Source: DASXVU01 sp963732855
Lineage (GTDB): Archaea > Thermoplasmatota > Thermoplasmata > Methanomassiliicoccales > UBA472
Direction of reading: 5' to 3'
DNA: 64,000 nt
Assembly: GCA_963732855.1 (NCBI GenBank)
Contig: CAVTBB010000002.1
Location: 248,001 to 312,000 of the forward strand
Part shown: in pieces, positions 1-9,594 of the stretch
How the letters are laid out: each line of letters opens with the position of its first letter
Numbering within the stretch: position 1 is the stretch's first letter
Notes under the pieces: generated by a model
What the model was told of the DNA's origin: nothing
The model's input: only the letters and a program-made list of their open reading frames with translations
The model's database searches: none
Made by a program: the position numbers and the translations under genes

Positions 1-83
1 TACACTGTTCTGGCCTTGGACAACTCTCGAATAGCTTCCTCGGTCATCATCCCTGGCCCACATCCTACCCCGATCACGATCAT
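1..83 (-). CDS. cbiE: Cobalt-precorrin-7 (C5)-methyltransferase CbiE, N-terminal edge (partial)
   Basis: Only the first 27 residues lie in the window. They read MIVIGVGCGPGMMTEEAIRE, the glycine-rich SAM-binding start of the tetrapyrrole methylase family as found in CbiE. The ATG overlaps the cbiD stop (ATGA), so the two genes are translationally coupled. CbiE acts next to CbiD in the anaerobic corrin-ring pathway. The family is clear. The exact member is inferred from the opening motif and the position after cbiD. Confidence 0.7.
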   Translation of the reverse strand, partial: MIVIGVGCGPGMMTEEAIRELSKARTV

Positions 84-1087
84 GACATTTCACCCAGTAC
101 CTTGCCAGTCCGGTCCAGCATTACCATCTCCACCCTGGGGTTCAGCGCCCGATAGCGCTTGAATACCCGCCCCAGGACCTCTTTCCACCGATCAGATGCG
201 GCGAGCTCATCGAATGACGAGCAATCGTACTCTTCCAGGATGTTCGGGAGGACCGCCCTGATGATGTTGCCCGGGAGACCGCAGACCACCACCTCGTCCT
301 CTGCTCCGGCGACCGCTTCCATCATCTGCTGACCGACCATCACGACCTCATGGTCAGGGAAGAACAGCCGGGACATGCGCAGACCCATCTTGCCAGTGGT
401 CAGAACGACCTTAGGTGAGGTCAGCTTTTCAAGGCGACCCTCCTCGACATAGTCATCCCATGGATCGACCAGACCAGTCGTGCCAAGAATGGATATGCCG
501 CCATGGATCCCTGCCCTCGGGTTCATGGTCCGGATGGCAATCTTCTCCCCATCCACCACATGCAACTCGATGCGCACCCCTCTGATATTGATCTCCTCCT
601 TTGCCTGAGAAATGGCCAGGACGATCGATCCCAGAGCGCTCGGACTGATCGCCGAAGAACCGGACCTCTTCATCCCTTCGGAATGCGCATACTCACCAAT
701 GCCCTCTCCCGGAATTATGTTCAGCCCTTCGTCCTCTTGGAACGCCTCGGCAATGAACTCCGCCCCCGCCGTCGGGTCATCAAGGTAATCACCTGGGAAC
801 TTGTGGCAGGAGGCGATGCCTTCGTTCCCAATGACCGGCACATCGATCCGGATCGCGCTAGGGAGCGTGATGGAGACGACTTCGACCGGCCGGCCCAAGG
901 ACAGGACCGCCGCCTTGCAGGCGGCCGCGGCCGTAGTACCGGTGCTAAATCCGCGCCGTAACACCTCCCCTTTGGAGTTGAGGATGGCCAGGCCCTGCTC
1001 CACCAGTTTTGACCATGCCTCGTCCTTTATCAATGCCGACCATCTAGCCGGGTACTCAAAACCTGTGACTGGATCCTTCACGTTCAT
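80..1087 (-). CDS. cbiD: Cobalt-precorrin-5B (C1)-methyltransferase CbiD
   Basis: This 335-residue protein methylates C1 of cobalt-precorrin-5B with S-adenosylmethionine during anaerobic cobalamin ring synthesis in the cytoplasm. The family signature (FSTGTTAAAACKAA, residues about 47-60) is intact, followed by the conserved body with GHEVVMVGQQ-like and VCGLPGNI segments. Length is normal for CbiD. Its stop overlaps the start of cbiE by four bases, so it is upstream in a cbi operon that leaves the window on the left. It is separate from the salvage and nucleotide-loop cobalamin genes at the other end of the window. Confidence 0.95.
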   Translation of the reverse strand: MNVKDPVTGFEYPARWSALIKDEAWSKLVEQGLAILNSKGEVLRRGFSTGTTAAAACKAAVLSLGRPVEVVSITLPSAIRIDVPVIGNEGIASCHKFPGDYLDDPTAGAEFIAEAFQEDEGLNIIPGEGIGEYAHSEGMKRSGSSAISPSALGSIVLAISQAKEEINIRGVRIELHVVDGEKIAIRTMNPRAGIHGGISILGTTGLVDPWDDYVEEGRLEKLTSPKVVLTTGKMGLRMSRLFFPDHEVVMVGQQMMEAVAGAEDEVVVCGLPGNIIRAVLPNILEEYDCSSFDELAASDRWKEVLGRVFKRYRALNPRVEMVMLDRTGKVLGEMS

Positions 1088-1228
1088 CGACCTGCCGGAT
1101 TGGCCTTTGGACGTAAGCAGTATGATTACTTAGGTTTTCTATCCGCCATTATGGCTCTGCACCTGATGTCAAGGGAGAACAATTAATTATGACCGCAAAT
1201 GTATCATAAATAAGGAGAGGGTCGGAAC

Positions 1229-1678
1229 ATGGAAGATCTTCAAGTCAAATTGGATTTCAGCAAATTCCCGTTACAGTTCACCTGCGACGGCGCGAATACT
1301 TCACCGAAGGTTGAGATCAACGGCGGGAAGGGAATGTGCCTGGCCATGATCCTTGACGACCCGGATGCGACTTCGGGGACCTTCACCCATTGGGTCATAT
1401 GGAATGTAGTTCCGGTGGGAACGATCCCAGAGAACGTGCCCCGGGAGAATACCATCACCCACCCTATCTCAGCGGTCCAAGGGAAGAACTCCGGTTCGAG
1501 GATCGGCTATACTGGCCCCTGTCCTCCAGGACACAAACCGCACCGCTACTTCTTCAGGGTCTATGTTCTGGATAAGATGCTGAATCTGCCCCCCGGATCG
1601 AGCAAATCCAATCTGGAATCAGCCATGGCAGGCCACATTCTGCAGAGCGGCGAGACCATGGCGATCTACGAGCGCTGA
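1229..1678 (+). CDS. PEBP/YbhB-YbcL family protein (Raf-kinase-inhibitor-like)
   Basis: A 149-residue small soluble protein of the phosphatidylethanolamine-binding family. Recognisable blocks are the anion-pocket DDPDA(T) and THWVIWN motifs near residues 43-60 and the GPCPPGHKPHRYFFRVY block near residues 95-112. The archaeal and bacterial members have no settled role; ligand binding or protease/kinase modulation has been suggested. A strong Shine-Dalgarno (GGAGAGG) sits 8 nt before the ATG. The 3' end overlaps the convergent protease gene by 13 bases. Confidence 0.9.
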   Translation: MEDLQVKLDFSKFPLQFTCDGANTSPKVEINGGKGMCLAMILDDPDATSGTFTHWVIWNVVPVGTIPENVPRENTITHPISAVQGKNSGSRIGYTGPCPPGHKPHRYFFRVYVLDKMLNLPPGSSKSNLESAMAGHILQSGETMAIYER

Positions 1679-2808
1679 ACGGGCTCGTAGGTCGGGCGTA
1701 AGCCAGCCGCCAGCATATCCATTGCCCGGACCATGTCCGTCCGCGACAGAATCCCTATGAGCTTGCCGTCCTCAAGCACGACCAGGCGACCGATCAAACG
1801 GTTGTTGAACACTTTCAGGGCGTCCACTGCCTCCATGTAGGGGGGGACGTGGATCACATTCTTGCTCATGATGTCACGAACCTGGGTCGTGTCACGCCTT
1901 TCGTCTGGAACCATCGTCACGTCATGGAACGTGACCATGCCAATGACAACGTCCCCTTCCATTACCGGATATCCCATATGCTTCTCCCGCATCATCCGGG
2001 CCAGCAGGTCGTGCGCTGTTTCGTCCGGCGTCACCGTAGACACATTCCGGGTCATGATCTCCCCGACCTTGATCCCCGTAAGCAACGTTGTTACCTTGGT
2101 CTGCTGGTACTCGCCCTCTGCGCCTGTATAGAGGAACATGGCAATCAGTATCAGGATGAAGTTGAACGTCAGCAGCCCGAAGATGCCCATGCCGACCGCG
2201 AAAGCTTTACCGATGGACACGGACCATTTGGTCGCTTTCAGGAAGCCGACCTTCTTGGAGAGCAGCGCCCGCAGCACCCTTCCTCCATCCATAGGGAAGG
2301 CAGGCAGCAAGTTGAACAATCCGAGTAGTATGTTGTAGAACCCAATCAGGCTGAACATCAGGATGGCGGCCTGCAGTTCAACGCCCCCGCTCAGGTCCCT
2401 CGTGAGGAAGTAAAGAACAGAGACGATAGCGCCGATGACCAGACTTGATGCCGGCCCCACAAACGCCATCCAGGCCTCACCCTTGGCCTCGCCCGGCTGC
2501 TCCTCTATCTCCGAGACGCCGCCGAAGATAAGGAGCGTTATCCCGGATATCTTGTAGCCATTACGAAGCGCAACGTAAGAGTGGCACAGCTCGTGTATCA
2601 ATATCGAAGCGAAGAAGACCACCGCCGCAAGGATGCCGAGCAGAGCCTTACCGACATCATCCACCGCCAGGTTGGCGAAACCAATCTTGAAGCCATAGAT
2701 CTCCGAATAGACAAATCCGAAAACCAGGGCGAACAGCGGTAGAATTATCAGGAACGTGAAATGCAGATAGATCGGGATCCTAGGATCCGACCGATACGGA
2801 GCGACCAT
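1666..2808 (-). CDS. Site-2-type zinc metalloprotease (M50) with C-terminal CBS pair
   Basis: A 380-residue intramembrane metalloprotease of the SpoIVFB/S2P class. Hydrophobic segments flank the zinc motif HELCH (residues 72-76), and a second ligand is in FPMDGGR (about residues 171-177). The C-terminal third (about 245-365) holds two CBS motifs, which in this subfamily probably sense a nucleotide and tune the protease. It would cleave membrane-embedded substrates. No dedicated substrate gene is adjacent. It converges on the PEBP gene. I see no strong ribosome site at the chosen ATG, so the start may be off by a few codons. Confidence 0.9.
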   Translation of the reverse strand: MVAPYRSDPRIPIYLHFTFLIILPLFALVFGFVYSEIYGFKIGFANLAVDDVGKALLGILAAVVFFASILIHELCHSYVALRNGYKISGITLLIFGGVSEIEEQPGEAKGEAWMAFVGPASSLVIGAIVSVLYFLTRDLSGGVELQAAILMFSLIGFYNILLGLFNLLPAFPMDGGRVLRALLSKKVGFLKATKWSVSIGKAFAVGMGIFGLLTFNFILILIAMFLYTGAEGEYQQTKVTTLLTGIKVGEIMTRNVSTVTPDETAHDLLARMMREKHMGYPVMEGDVVIGMVTFHDVTMVPDERRDTTQVRDIMSKNVIHVPPYMEAVDALKVFNNRLIGRLVVLEDGKLIGILSRTDMVRAMDMLAAGLRPTYEPVQRS

Positions 2809-2916
2809 CTCATGGCGTAACCATTCGGAGCAGGCTGTTGATATTATTTGGCATGGTTCTTGGTCTATCTAGTGGGAATCAAATATCACTTGTCCCGTAC
2901 GGAATCGTGGGATAGA

Positions 2917-4119
2917 ATGGTCGACGCGAAGCTTATCGAGAAGTCCAAAGAGCATTTCGCAAAGATTGTGATCGAACAGCTGGAGAGGATAGAGAAGATG
3001 AAGGCGTCCGAGGAATGGACGGACTACTCCAAGCTGGGCACGATCCGCATCGGGATTGTCGGAGGCGACGGCATCGGCCCTTACATCTGCGGCCATGCCA
3101 GGACAGTTCTGGAGACAATGCTGAAAGATGAGATCGTCTCCGGCAAGGTCGAGCTCGTCACCATCGAGGGGCTGACCATCGAGAACCGGGTCAAGGTGCT
3201 CAAGGCGATACCGGACGATGTTCTGGAGCAGCTCAAGACCTGCCACGTGGTGCTGAAAGGACCGACCACAACCCCAAAGAAGGGCGACCAATGGCCAAAC
3301 ATAGAATCGGCGAACGTGGCCATGCGCCGCGAGCTGGACCTCTTCGCCAACGTCAGGCCAGTTCGGGTACCGGAACAGGGCGTCGACTGGATATTCTTCA
3401 GGGAGAACACCGAAGGAAGCTACGTCCTCGGCAGCAGAGGCATCAACGTCAACGACGAACTGGCGATCGATTTCTGCGTCGCCACCAAACAAGGCACGGA
3501 CCGGATCATCAAGCTGGCGTTCGAGCATGCCAGGAAGAACGGCATCAAGAAGGTGACGGCCATCACCAAGGCGAACGTCATCAAGGCCACGGACGGCAAG
3601 TTCCTGGCTACGATGGAACGGATCGCCAAGGACTACCCCGGTATCACCTGGGACGATTGGTTCATCGACATCATGACGGCAAAGCTTATCGACCCTTACC
3701 GGAGGAAGGACTTCCGGGTCATGGTCCTGCCCAACCTATACGGCGACATCCTGACCGACGAGGCGGCCCAGATCCAGGGTGGAGTAGGGACTGCCGGCAG
3801 CGCCAACATCGGAAAGCAGTACGCCATGTTCGAAGCGATCCATGGCTCCGCGCCAAGGATGGTGGAGGAAGGCCGTGGCTCCTATGCAGATCCATCAAGC
3901 ATCATCAAGGGAGCTTCGATGCTCCTGAACCACATCGGATTCGTAGAGAAGGCGGTCAGGCTGGAGATGGCATTGGATGTCTGCTGCCAGTACGAGAAGA
4001 GGATCAAGATGACCGGCCGCTCCGACGGGGCCACCGGTGAGCAGTTCTCAAAATACCTGCTTGAGACCTTGGCCGATCCGGGACTGGAAAGGAAGTGGGA
4101 AGGATACCAGGCGGCCTGA
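2917..4119 (+). CDS. Isocitrate/isopropylmalate-family dehydrogenase (probably isocitrate dehydrogenase)
   Basis: A decarboxylating beta-hydroxyacid dehydrogenase. It has the nucleotide/metal start GGDGIGP, the substrate-binding region ANVRPVRV, the FRENTEG segment, an ITKANVIKATDG block and the metal-binding NLYGDILTDEAAQIQGG near residue 275. The FRENTEG and AIHGSAP segments favour isocitrate over isopropylmalate, but homoisocitrate cannot be excluded. The frame is open from 2848, but the ATG at 2917 avoids an unlikely hydrophobic leader, and a TATA-like AAATAT at about 2880 fits a short leader. It stands alone, so it is unlinked to the leuCD-like genes at 13.9-16.9 kb. Confidence 0.85.
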   Translation: MVDAKLIEKSKEHFAKIVIEQLERIEKMKASEEWTDYSKLGTIRIGIVGGDGIGPYICGHARTVLETMLKDEIVSGKVELVTIEGLTIENRVKVLKAIPDDVLEQLKTCHVVLKGPTTTPKKGDQWPNIESANVAMRRELDLFANVRPVRVPEQGVDWIFFRENTEGSYVLGSRGINVNDELAIDFCVATKQGTDRIIKLAFEHARKNGIKKVTAITKANVIKATDGKFLATMERIAKDYPGITWDDWFIDIMTAKLIDPYRRKDFRVMVLPNLYGDILTDEAAQIQGGVGTAGSANIGKQYAMFEAIHGSAPRMVEEGRGSYADPSSIIKGASMLLNHIGFVEKAVRLEMALDVCCQYEKRIKMTGRSDGATGEQFSKYLLETLADPGLERKWEGYQAA

Positions 4120-4123
4120 TGGC

Positions 4124-5002
4124 CTACCTTGGGTTCTTTCCGGTCACCGTCTCATTCTCCGGATAGGAGACCCACTCAGAGAACGCTCCCTCGTGGATCT
4201 TCACGCGCGGATACTGCAAGTAGAACTTGAACAGGTTGAACTCGTTGGTCGCTTCGCGTCCAGTGCCGCAGGAGCAGATCACCTGCTTGTCCTTGGTGAT
4301 ACCTACCTTCTCGATCATTTCCATTAGGACGTCATCTGGCTTCAGCTGCCTCGAGTTGTTGTCCACCATGAGCTTTCTCCAGGGGAAGTTAATCGCCCCT
4401 GGGATGTGCCCCGGTTTGATCCACGGCCCCCAGCCTTCATACGTTGCAGAAGGCCTGGCGTCCAGCAATATGACGTCATCATTGTCCTTGATCTCCTTGA
4501 ATTCTTGGTATTCGATGAAGTACTCATGGCGGACCTCTGCCAGGAAATCGGTCTGGTTTCGCTCAGGAAAGACCTTGGTGACCTCTCGCTTCTCGGCGCG
4601 CCACTTGTCGATGCCACCGTCCAGTATCATGACGTTGTCATGGCCATACCGGGCTAGAGAATATGCCGCCATGGTCTGTTCCAGCCCATCTCCCCAGTGT
4701 TTGTTCTGGCCTTCGCCGGTATAGACCACTACGGGCAGTTCCGGCTTAAGACCGATCCTTCCGAACGCTGACTCGATCTGCTCGGGTGCGGCAAAGACTC
4801 CGGGACGTCTTTTGAAGAACGTGCGCAGGCATCCCTCTTCCATGTAGACCGAGCCGGGTATATGCTCCTGGATATAGTCATGGATGTTTGGCTGGATGTC
4901 GACGATCATCATCTTCTTGTCGTCGAGATGGTCCTCGAGCCATTCGGTCGTGATCCATTTTACGCGGCATTTGCCTTTTGGATATGGACATTCCGTCATC
5001 AT
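4124..5002 (-). CDS. Two-domain rhodanese-type sulfurtransferase
   Basis: A 292-residue protein with tandem rhodanese folds, like thiosulfate or 3-mercaptopyruvate sulfurtransferases. The C-terminal domain has the persulfide-forming Cys245 in the loop CGTGREA. The matching loop of the N-terminal domain (YTGEGQNKHWGDG) has no cysteine and is structural, as is usual. It would move sulfane sulfur to a cytoplasmic acceptor. A TATA-like AATTATTTG sits about 25 nt before the ATG, which suggests a leaderless transcript. The substrate is not predictable from context. Confidence 0.88.
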   Translation of the reverse strand: MMTECPYPKGKCRVKWITTEWLEDHLDDKKMMIVDIQPNIHDYIQEHIPGSVYMEEGCLRTFFKRRPGVFAAPEQIESAFGRIGLKPELPVVVYTGEGQNKHWGDGLEQTMAAYSLARYGHDNVMILDGGIDKWRAEKREVTKVFPERNQTDFLAEVRHEYFIEYQEFKEIKDNDDVILLDARPSATYEGWGPWIKPGHIPGAINFPWRKLMVDNNSRQLKPDDVLMEMIEKVGITKDKQVICSCGTGREATNEFNLFKFYLQYPRVKIHEGAFSEWVSYPENETVTGKNPR

Positions 5003-5141
5003 GTTCGCACAAGCCTATGCACAAATAATTGGAGGAATGAGCTAATAAAACTGATTGGTAGGGCAGGGACAATGCCTATGCCCATTAAGTCCAGAAGTGA
5101 CACTGGACACTCAGGTTCAATTGCTCTAAAACAGGAAGGTC

Positions 5142-5489
5142 TTAGACGATCTGGGACTGGTACTTGGTGTAACGGTCCAGGAGATAGCAGACATGGTCGC
5201 CTACCTCCTTGCTAATGTAACCCTCGCTCTCCGTCTGCCTTACGAAGTCCTTGGCATCATGGATGCCATAGCGGGAGCCCTTGGCAATAACACTGGCTAG
5301 GAACGTGGTCATCAAAGCTGGGTCGAGCCCCTTCGAGTTCATCGCTTCTCTCATATCAAACTTGAAAGCCAGCAATTTCCTCTGGTTTAACATCGCCGTT
5401 CTCGTAAAATCAGAACTGCGCTTGTTGTGATCGTTCACGGTGCTTCGCCCTTTGTACTTTGACTTTCCTGAGTATCCTGCCAAAATCAT
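5142..5489 (-). CDS. Small hypothetical protein
   Basis: About 115 residues, basic N-terminus, no membrane segment or metal motif. I do not recognise the family. The frame is open further upstream to 5558, but that extension is low-complexity and AT-rich. The ATG at 5489 is preceded by GGAG, so I prefer it. The central part (DPALMTTFLASVIAKGSRYG) looks like a compact helical domain. The region upstream (5490-5641) is strongly AT-rich and probably holds its promoter. Confidence 0.5.
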   Translation of the reverse strand: MILAGYSGKSKYKGRSTVNDHNKRSSDFTRTAMLNQRKLLAFKFDMREAMNSKGLDPALMTTFLASVIAKGSRYGIHDAKDFVRQTESEGYISKEVGDHVCYLLDRYTKYQSQIV

Positions 5490-5641
5490 TTCTCCGATGT
5501 AAACTCTGACGAATAAGGTTGTATATAAATGATTGTAATATATTGAATTGTATAACATTGATTATAATGGATAATTTATTCCAGATAATTAACATATCTG
5601 GATAGGAAGGAAAGATGACGCCTTGAGGCGCCTAATATTCC

Positions 5642-6115
5642 TTACTTCTTGGTCTTTTTGGGGGCGGCTTTCTTTGCCTTGGGTGCGGGCTTGGACTTCT
5701 CGGCTTCTTTCCGGGAATCCTCTTCGTCCCACTCGGCCATAAGCTTGGATATGCCGTGTTTGGCATTGGACCAGGTCGGGACACCGCCAGTCAAGACAGC
5801 GATCGAGAGCGCCTCCATGATCTCCTCACGAGTCGCGCCGAAGTTCTTGGCCACTTTGGCTTGGGGATATATGCAGTCGTCGCACATCCGGACTGAGACG
5901 CAGGCCAGAGCGATCAGGCGCTTTGTCTTCTTATCTAGGGCACCCTTGTACTCCATTATCTCGTCCATGTCCTTGATCAGGATCGCCAGGTCAGGGTGGT
6001 GCTTCTGAATATGGCTGAGTGTGAGCGGCACGAAGTTGCCCATTCTCACCGAGAGCTCGTCCACCGCTTCATTTGCCTTCCTGCATTTTCCATCGTCCCT
6101 TGAACATCCATCCAT
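5642..6115 (-). CDS. Carboxymuconolactone decarboxylase (AhpD-like) family protein
   Basis: A 157-residue protein with the CMD/AhpD fold. The redox-active CxxC is in RMCDDCIYPQAKVAKNFGA (near residues 76-95), followed by the usual EEIMEALSIAVLTGG helix. Such proteins act as thiol peroxidase partners or small decarboxylases. The C-terminus is an unusual alanine/lysine/proline-rich tail of about 25 residues that resembles archaeal nucleic-acid-binding tails. The start is supported by AAGGTGA 7 nt upstream. Substrate unknown. Confidence 0.85.
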   Translation of the reverse strand: MDGCSRDDGKCRKANEAVDELSVRMGNFVPLTLSHIQKHHPDLAILIKDMDEIMEYKGALDKKTKRLIALACVSVRMCDDCIYPQAKVAKNFGATREEIMEALSIAVLTGGVPTWSNAKHGISKLMAEWDEEDSRKEAEKSKPAPKAKKAAPKKTKK

Positions 6116-6173
6116 TTTTCTTTCACCTTGAAGCAGGTATTCTACGAGGTGTCGTATTATATTTGCCGTTCAG

Positions 6174-6935
6174 CTATTTTTCGGACAGTTCATGCCAATT
6201 GGAACCGGTCTCTTCCGAACCGTCCTGAACTGGACCCTTCTTTGCCTGGATCGTAAGCTTACAAATATTCTTCTTTCTTTGTGCCGGGTCCATGCGGTCC
6301 CCCGTTACCATGTAGACCACCCGCTCCCCGATGTTGCAGGAATGGTCCGCGATCCTTTCTAGGTATCTTGCGACCAGGATATGGTTGATCCCGGCTGTGA
6401 TCTTCTTCGGGTCCTCCATCATGTACGTGAGAATCTCGCGGAATATGGTGTCGTAAAGACAGTCCACCTCATCATCACGTTCGAACAGCTCCCTCGCCAT
6501 AGGAACCTCGCGATTGGTGAAGCTCTCGATCGAATCGTGGACCATGTCGACGACCAATCCGGCCATGTGACGGATGTTGACCATCCTTGTGAAATGTCCC
6601 TGAACCTCGAAAACCTCCGACACTTCGGCGATGTCGTGAGCATATCGTCCGATCCTGTTCAGGTCCTCGATGATCTTCAGGCATGTCGATACTGTCCTCA
6701 GGTCACCAGCCACCGGACTGTAAAGGGCGATTAGGTCCAGGCAGTGCTTCTCCACCAGGTTGTCATAGTGGTAGAGCTCCTTGTCCAGACGGTTGATGTC
6801 CGCCTTCAGTTCTTCGTCGCCGGTGGCGATAAGCTTCACAGCCTTCTCTATCGCCTCATTGGTCCGGTCGGCCATCTCCCGGACCTCTCGGTTCAATCCG
6901 TCCATCTCATGCAAGAATGCTACGTTCGATGTCAT
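6174..6935 (-). CDS. phoU: Phosphate-specific transport regulator PhoU
   Basis: A 253-residue two-repeat helical PhoU protein, the last gene of the pst operon and directly abutting the pstB stop (TAA then ATG). PhoU proteins restrain the Pst transporter and connect it to phosphate signalling. Acidic metal-binding motifs of the family can be seen in both halves (ERDDEVDCLYD and RYLERIADHSCNIGE). Unlike the second PhoU-type protein at 11613 it has no N-terminal DNA-binding domain, so the two probably divide transport control and transcription control. Confidence 0.93.
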   Translation of the reverse strand: MTSNVAFLHEMDGLNREVREMADRTNEAIEKAVKLIATGDEELKADINRLDKELYHYDNLVEKHCLDLIALYSPVAGDLRTVSTCLKIIEDLNRIGRYAHDIAEVSEVFEVQGHFTRMVNIRHMAGLVVDMVHDSIESFTNREVPMARELFERDDEVDCLYDTIFREILTYMMEDPKKITAGINHILVARYLERIADHSCNIGERVVYMVTGDRMDPAQRKKNICKLTIQAKKGPVQDGSEETGSNWHELSEK

Positions 6936-7750
<815 letters not shown>

Positions 7751-7757
<7 letters not shown>

Positions 7758-8605
7758 CTGTACTTATCTCGGTACTTCTTTCTCAGTGCGATAGCGAAAA
7801 GGTTCATGCCGATGACCAGCGCGATCAGGACCAAGGCAGTCGCGTAAGCGATCGGCCTGGCCGCCTCAATGTTCGAAGCCTGGGTGGCCATGAAATAGAT
7901 ATGGTATGGCAGCGCCATGAAGCTGTCATTGACCGATGAGGGCAGCCTTTGCAGCAGGAACGCCACGCCGGTCAGCATGATCGGCGCGGTCTCCCCGGCC
8001 GCCCGGGAGAGAGCCAGGATGATACCGGTCATTATGCCGGATATTGAGTAGGGAAGGACGTGATGCCTCACTGTCTGCCATTTGGTCGCCCCCAGCGCCA
8101 ACGAGGCCTCCCTTACTGTGGATGGGACTGACCTGATCGCCTCACGGGAGGCAGTGATGATCAGCGGCAGGCACATCACGCCAAGAGTGAGCCCAGCGGC
8201 CAGCAGGCTCCCGCTCCCGATACCGATCATGTAGATGAACAGACCCAGACCGAGGAGACCGTACACCACCGATGGAACCCCTGCCAGATTAAGGACCGCC
8301 ATCCGGTAGATTCTGCCGACTGTATGACTTTTCTCGTATTCCACTAGATAGACAGCTGACAGGACGCCTATCGGGACCGCAAAGGCAATCACCAGGAGCA
8401 TCAGCAAGAATGAGCCGACGATCGCAGGCAGGATACCGCCCTGCATACCAGCCCTGCTGGGCATCAAGGTCAGGAAATCCCAGCTGATCCCCCCGATACC
8501 GTTGATGATGATGTACCCGACCAGGACCGCCAATGCCATCCCCACGATGATCGCGCATCCACGGAATATGGAGAAGAACAGCGTCTCCTTCATCTTCCGG
8601 TTCAT
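7751..8605 (-). CDS. pstA: Phosphate ABC transporter permease PstA
   Basis: A 284-residue membrane permease with six predicted hydrophobic segments and the EAA-type cytoplasmic loop (REASLALGATKWQTVRHHVLP) that contacts PstB. It pairs with PstC to form the phosphate channel. The ATG overlaps the pstC stop (ATGA), showing tight coupling in the operon. Confidence 0.95.
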
Positions 8606-9519
8606 TTGTATTCCTCCGAGAACCTGACGAGCACATAATCAGCGATCGAATTGATCACGAAGGTCATGGCGAACAGTACGACGCCTATCGCGAACAGGAC
8701 GTGGTAATGTGTGCTGTTGAACGCCACTTCACCAAAATCGATGGCGATGGCGGCGGTCATGGTCTGCACCGAGGAGAAGAAATCCGCGGTCAACTTGGGT
8801 GCATTGCCGGTCGCCATTAGGACGGTCATCGTTTCCCCGACCGCCCGGCCTATCGAGAGTATTATGGCAGCAACTATCCCCGACATGCTTGCCGGGATGA
8901 CGATACCCCGTATCGTTTCCCATTTTGTGGCACCGAGGGCGTAGGAAGCCTCACGAAGATGCCTTGGGACGGCGTTCATTGCGTCCTCCGCCACCGAAAC
9001 CATGATGGGGATCATCATCACCGAAAGGATGATCGCTCCGTTGAGGGCGTTCAACTTCGATGCCGGATGGAATATATCGAATATCCACGTGGAGAGTATG
9101 ACCAGCGCAAAGAATCCGTATATCACTGACGGAATGCCAGCGAGCACCTCGATCGCGGGTTTGAACACCGCTTTTATCTTGGGGTGCGCCAGCTCGGCCA
9201 GGTATATGGTGCAACCGATGCCTATCGGGATCGCTATCAGGGCTGCCCCCAAGCTAACCAGCACCGTCCCCATGAACAGCGGCAGAATACCATAAAGTGG
9301 AAATTGTGGGTTGGCCGGGTTCCACACGGTCCCGGTCAGGAAATCCAGCACATTCACCGTATTGAACGCTGGAATTGCGCCTGAAACGAGAACGTAGAAG
9401 ACCATGGCCAGGAAGACCACCGAGATGAGGGCTACTGCTGCAAGTCCTTTCTCGATAAGATACTCCTTGATCGAACCCTTCCGGGTGAATCTTTTCTTCT
9501 TCCTGAGTTTCTTCGCCAT
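8602..9519 (-). CDS. pstC: Phosphate ABC transporter permease PstC
   Basis: The second permease subunit, with the EAA loop REASYALGATKWETIRGIVIP. The frame is open from a GTG at 9594, immediately after the pstS stop. I place the start at the ATG at 9519 because it gives the usual basic N-terminus (MAKKLRKKKRF) before the first membrane helix. The upstream stretch (25 extra residues) has no family resemblance but cannot be excluded. It partners PstA. Confidence 0.93.
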   Translation of the reverse strand: MAKKLRKKKRFTRKGSIKEYLIEKGLAAVALISVVFLAMVFYVLVSGAIPAFNTVNVLDFLTGTVWNPANPQFPLYGILPLFMGTVLVSLGAALIAIPIGIGCTIYLAELAHPKIKAVFKPAIEVLAGIPSVIYGFFALVILSTWIFDIFHPASKLNALNGAIILSVMMIPIMVSVAEDAMNAVPRHLREASYALGATKWETIRGIVIPASMSGIVAAIILSIGRAVGETMTVLMATGNAPKLTADFFSSVQTMTAAIAIDFGEVAFNSTHYHVLFAIGVVLFAMTFVINSIADYVLVRFSEEYK

Positions 9520-9594
9520 GATGTTTGCCTGGATTGTGAGTACATGAAGGAAAATTGAGTGAAATTGTTTGAAGGGTTTCATTTGTAAATTCAC

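Noticed and set aside
2848..2916. Longer N-terminus for the isocitrate-type dehydrogenase
   Set aside because: The extra 23 residues are hydrophobic and atypical, and a TATA-like box lies inside them.
5003..5141. GGTTCAATT near 5115, again T-loop-like
   Set aside because: The flanking bases do not pair as a T-stem and no cloverleaf can be drawn.
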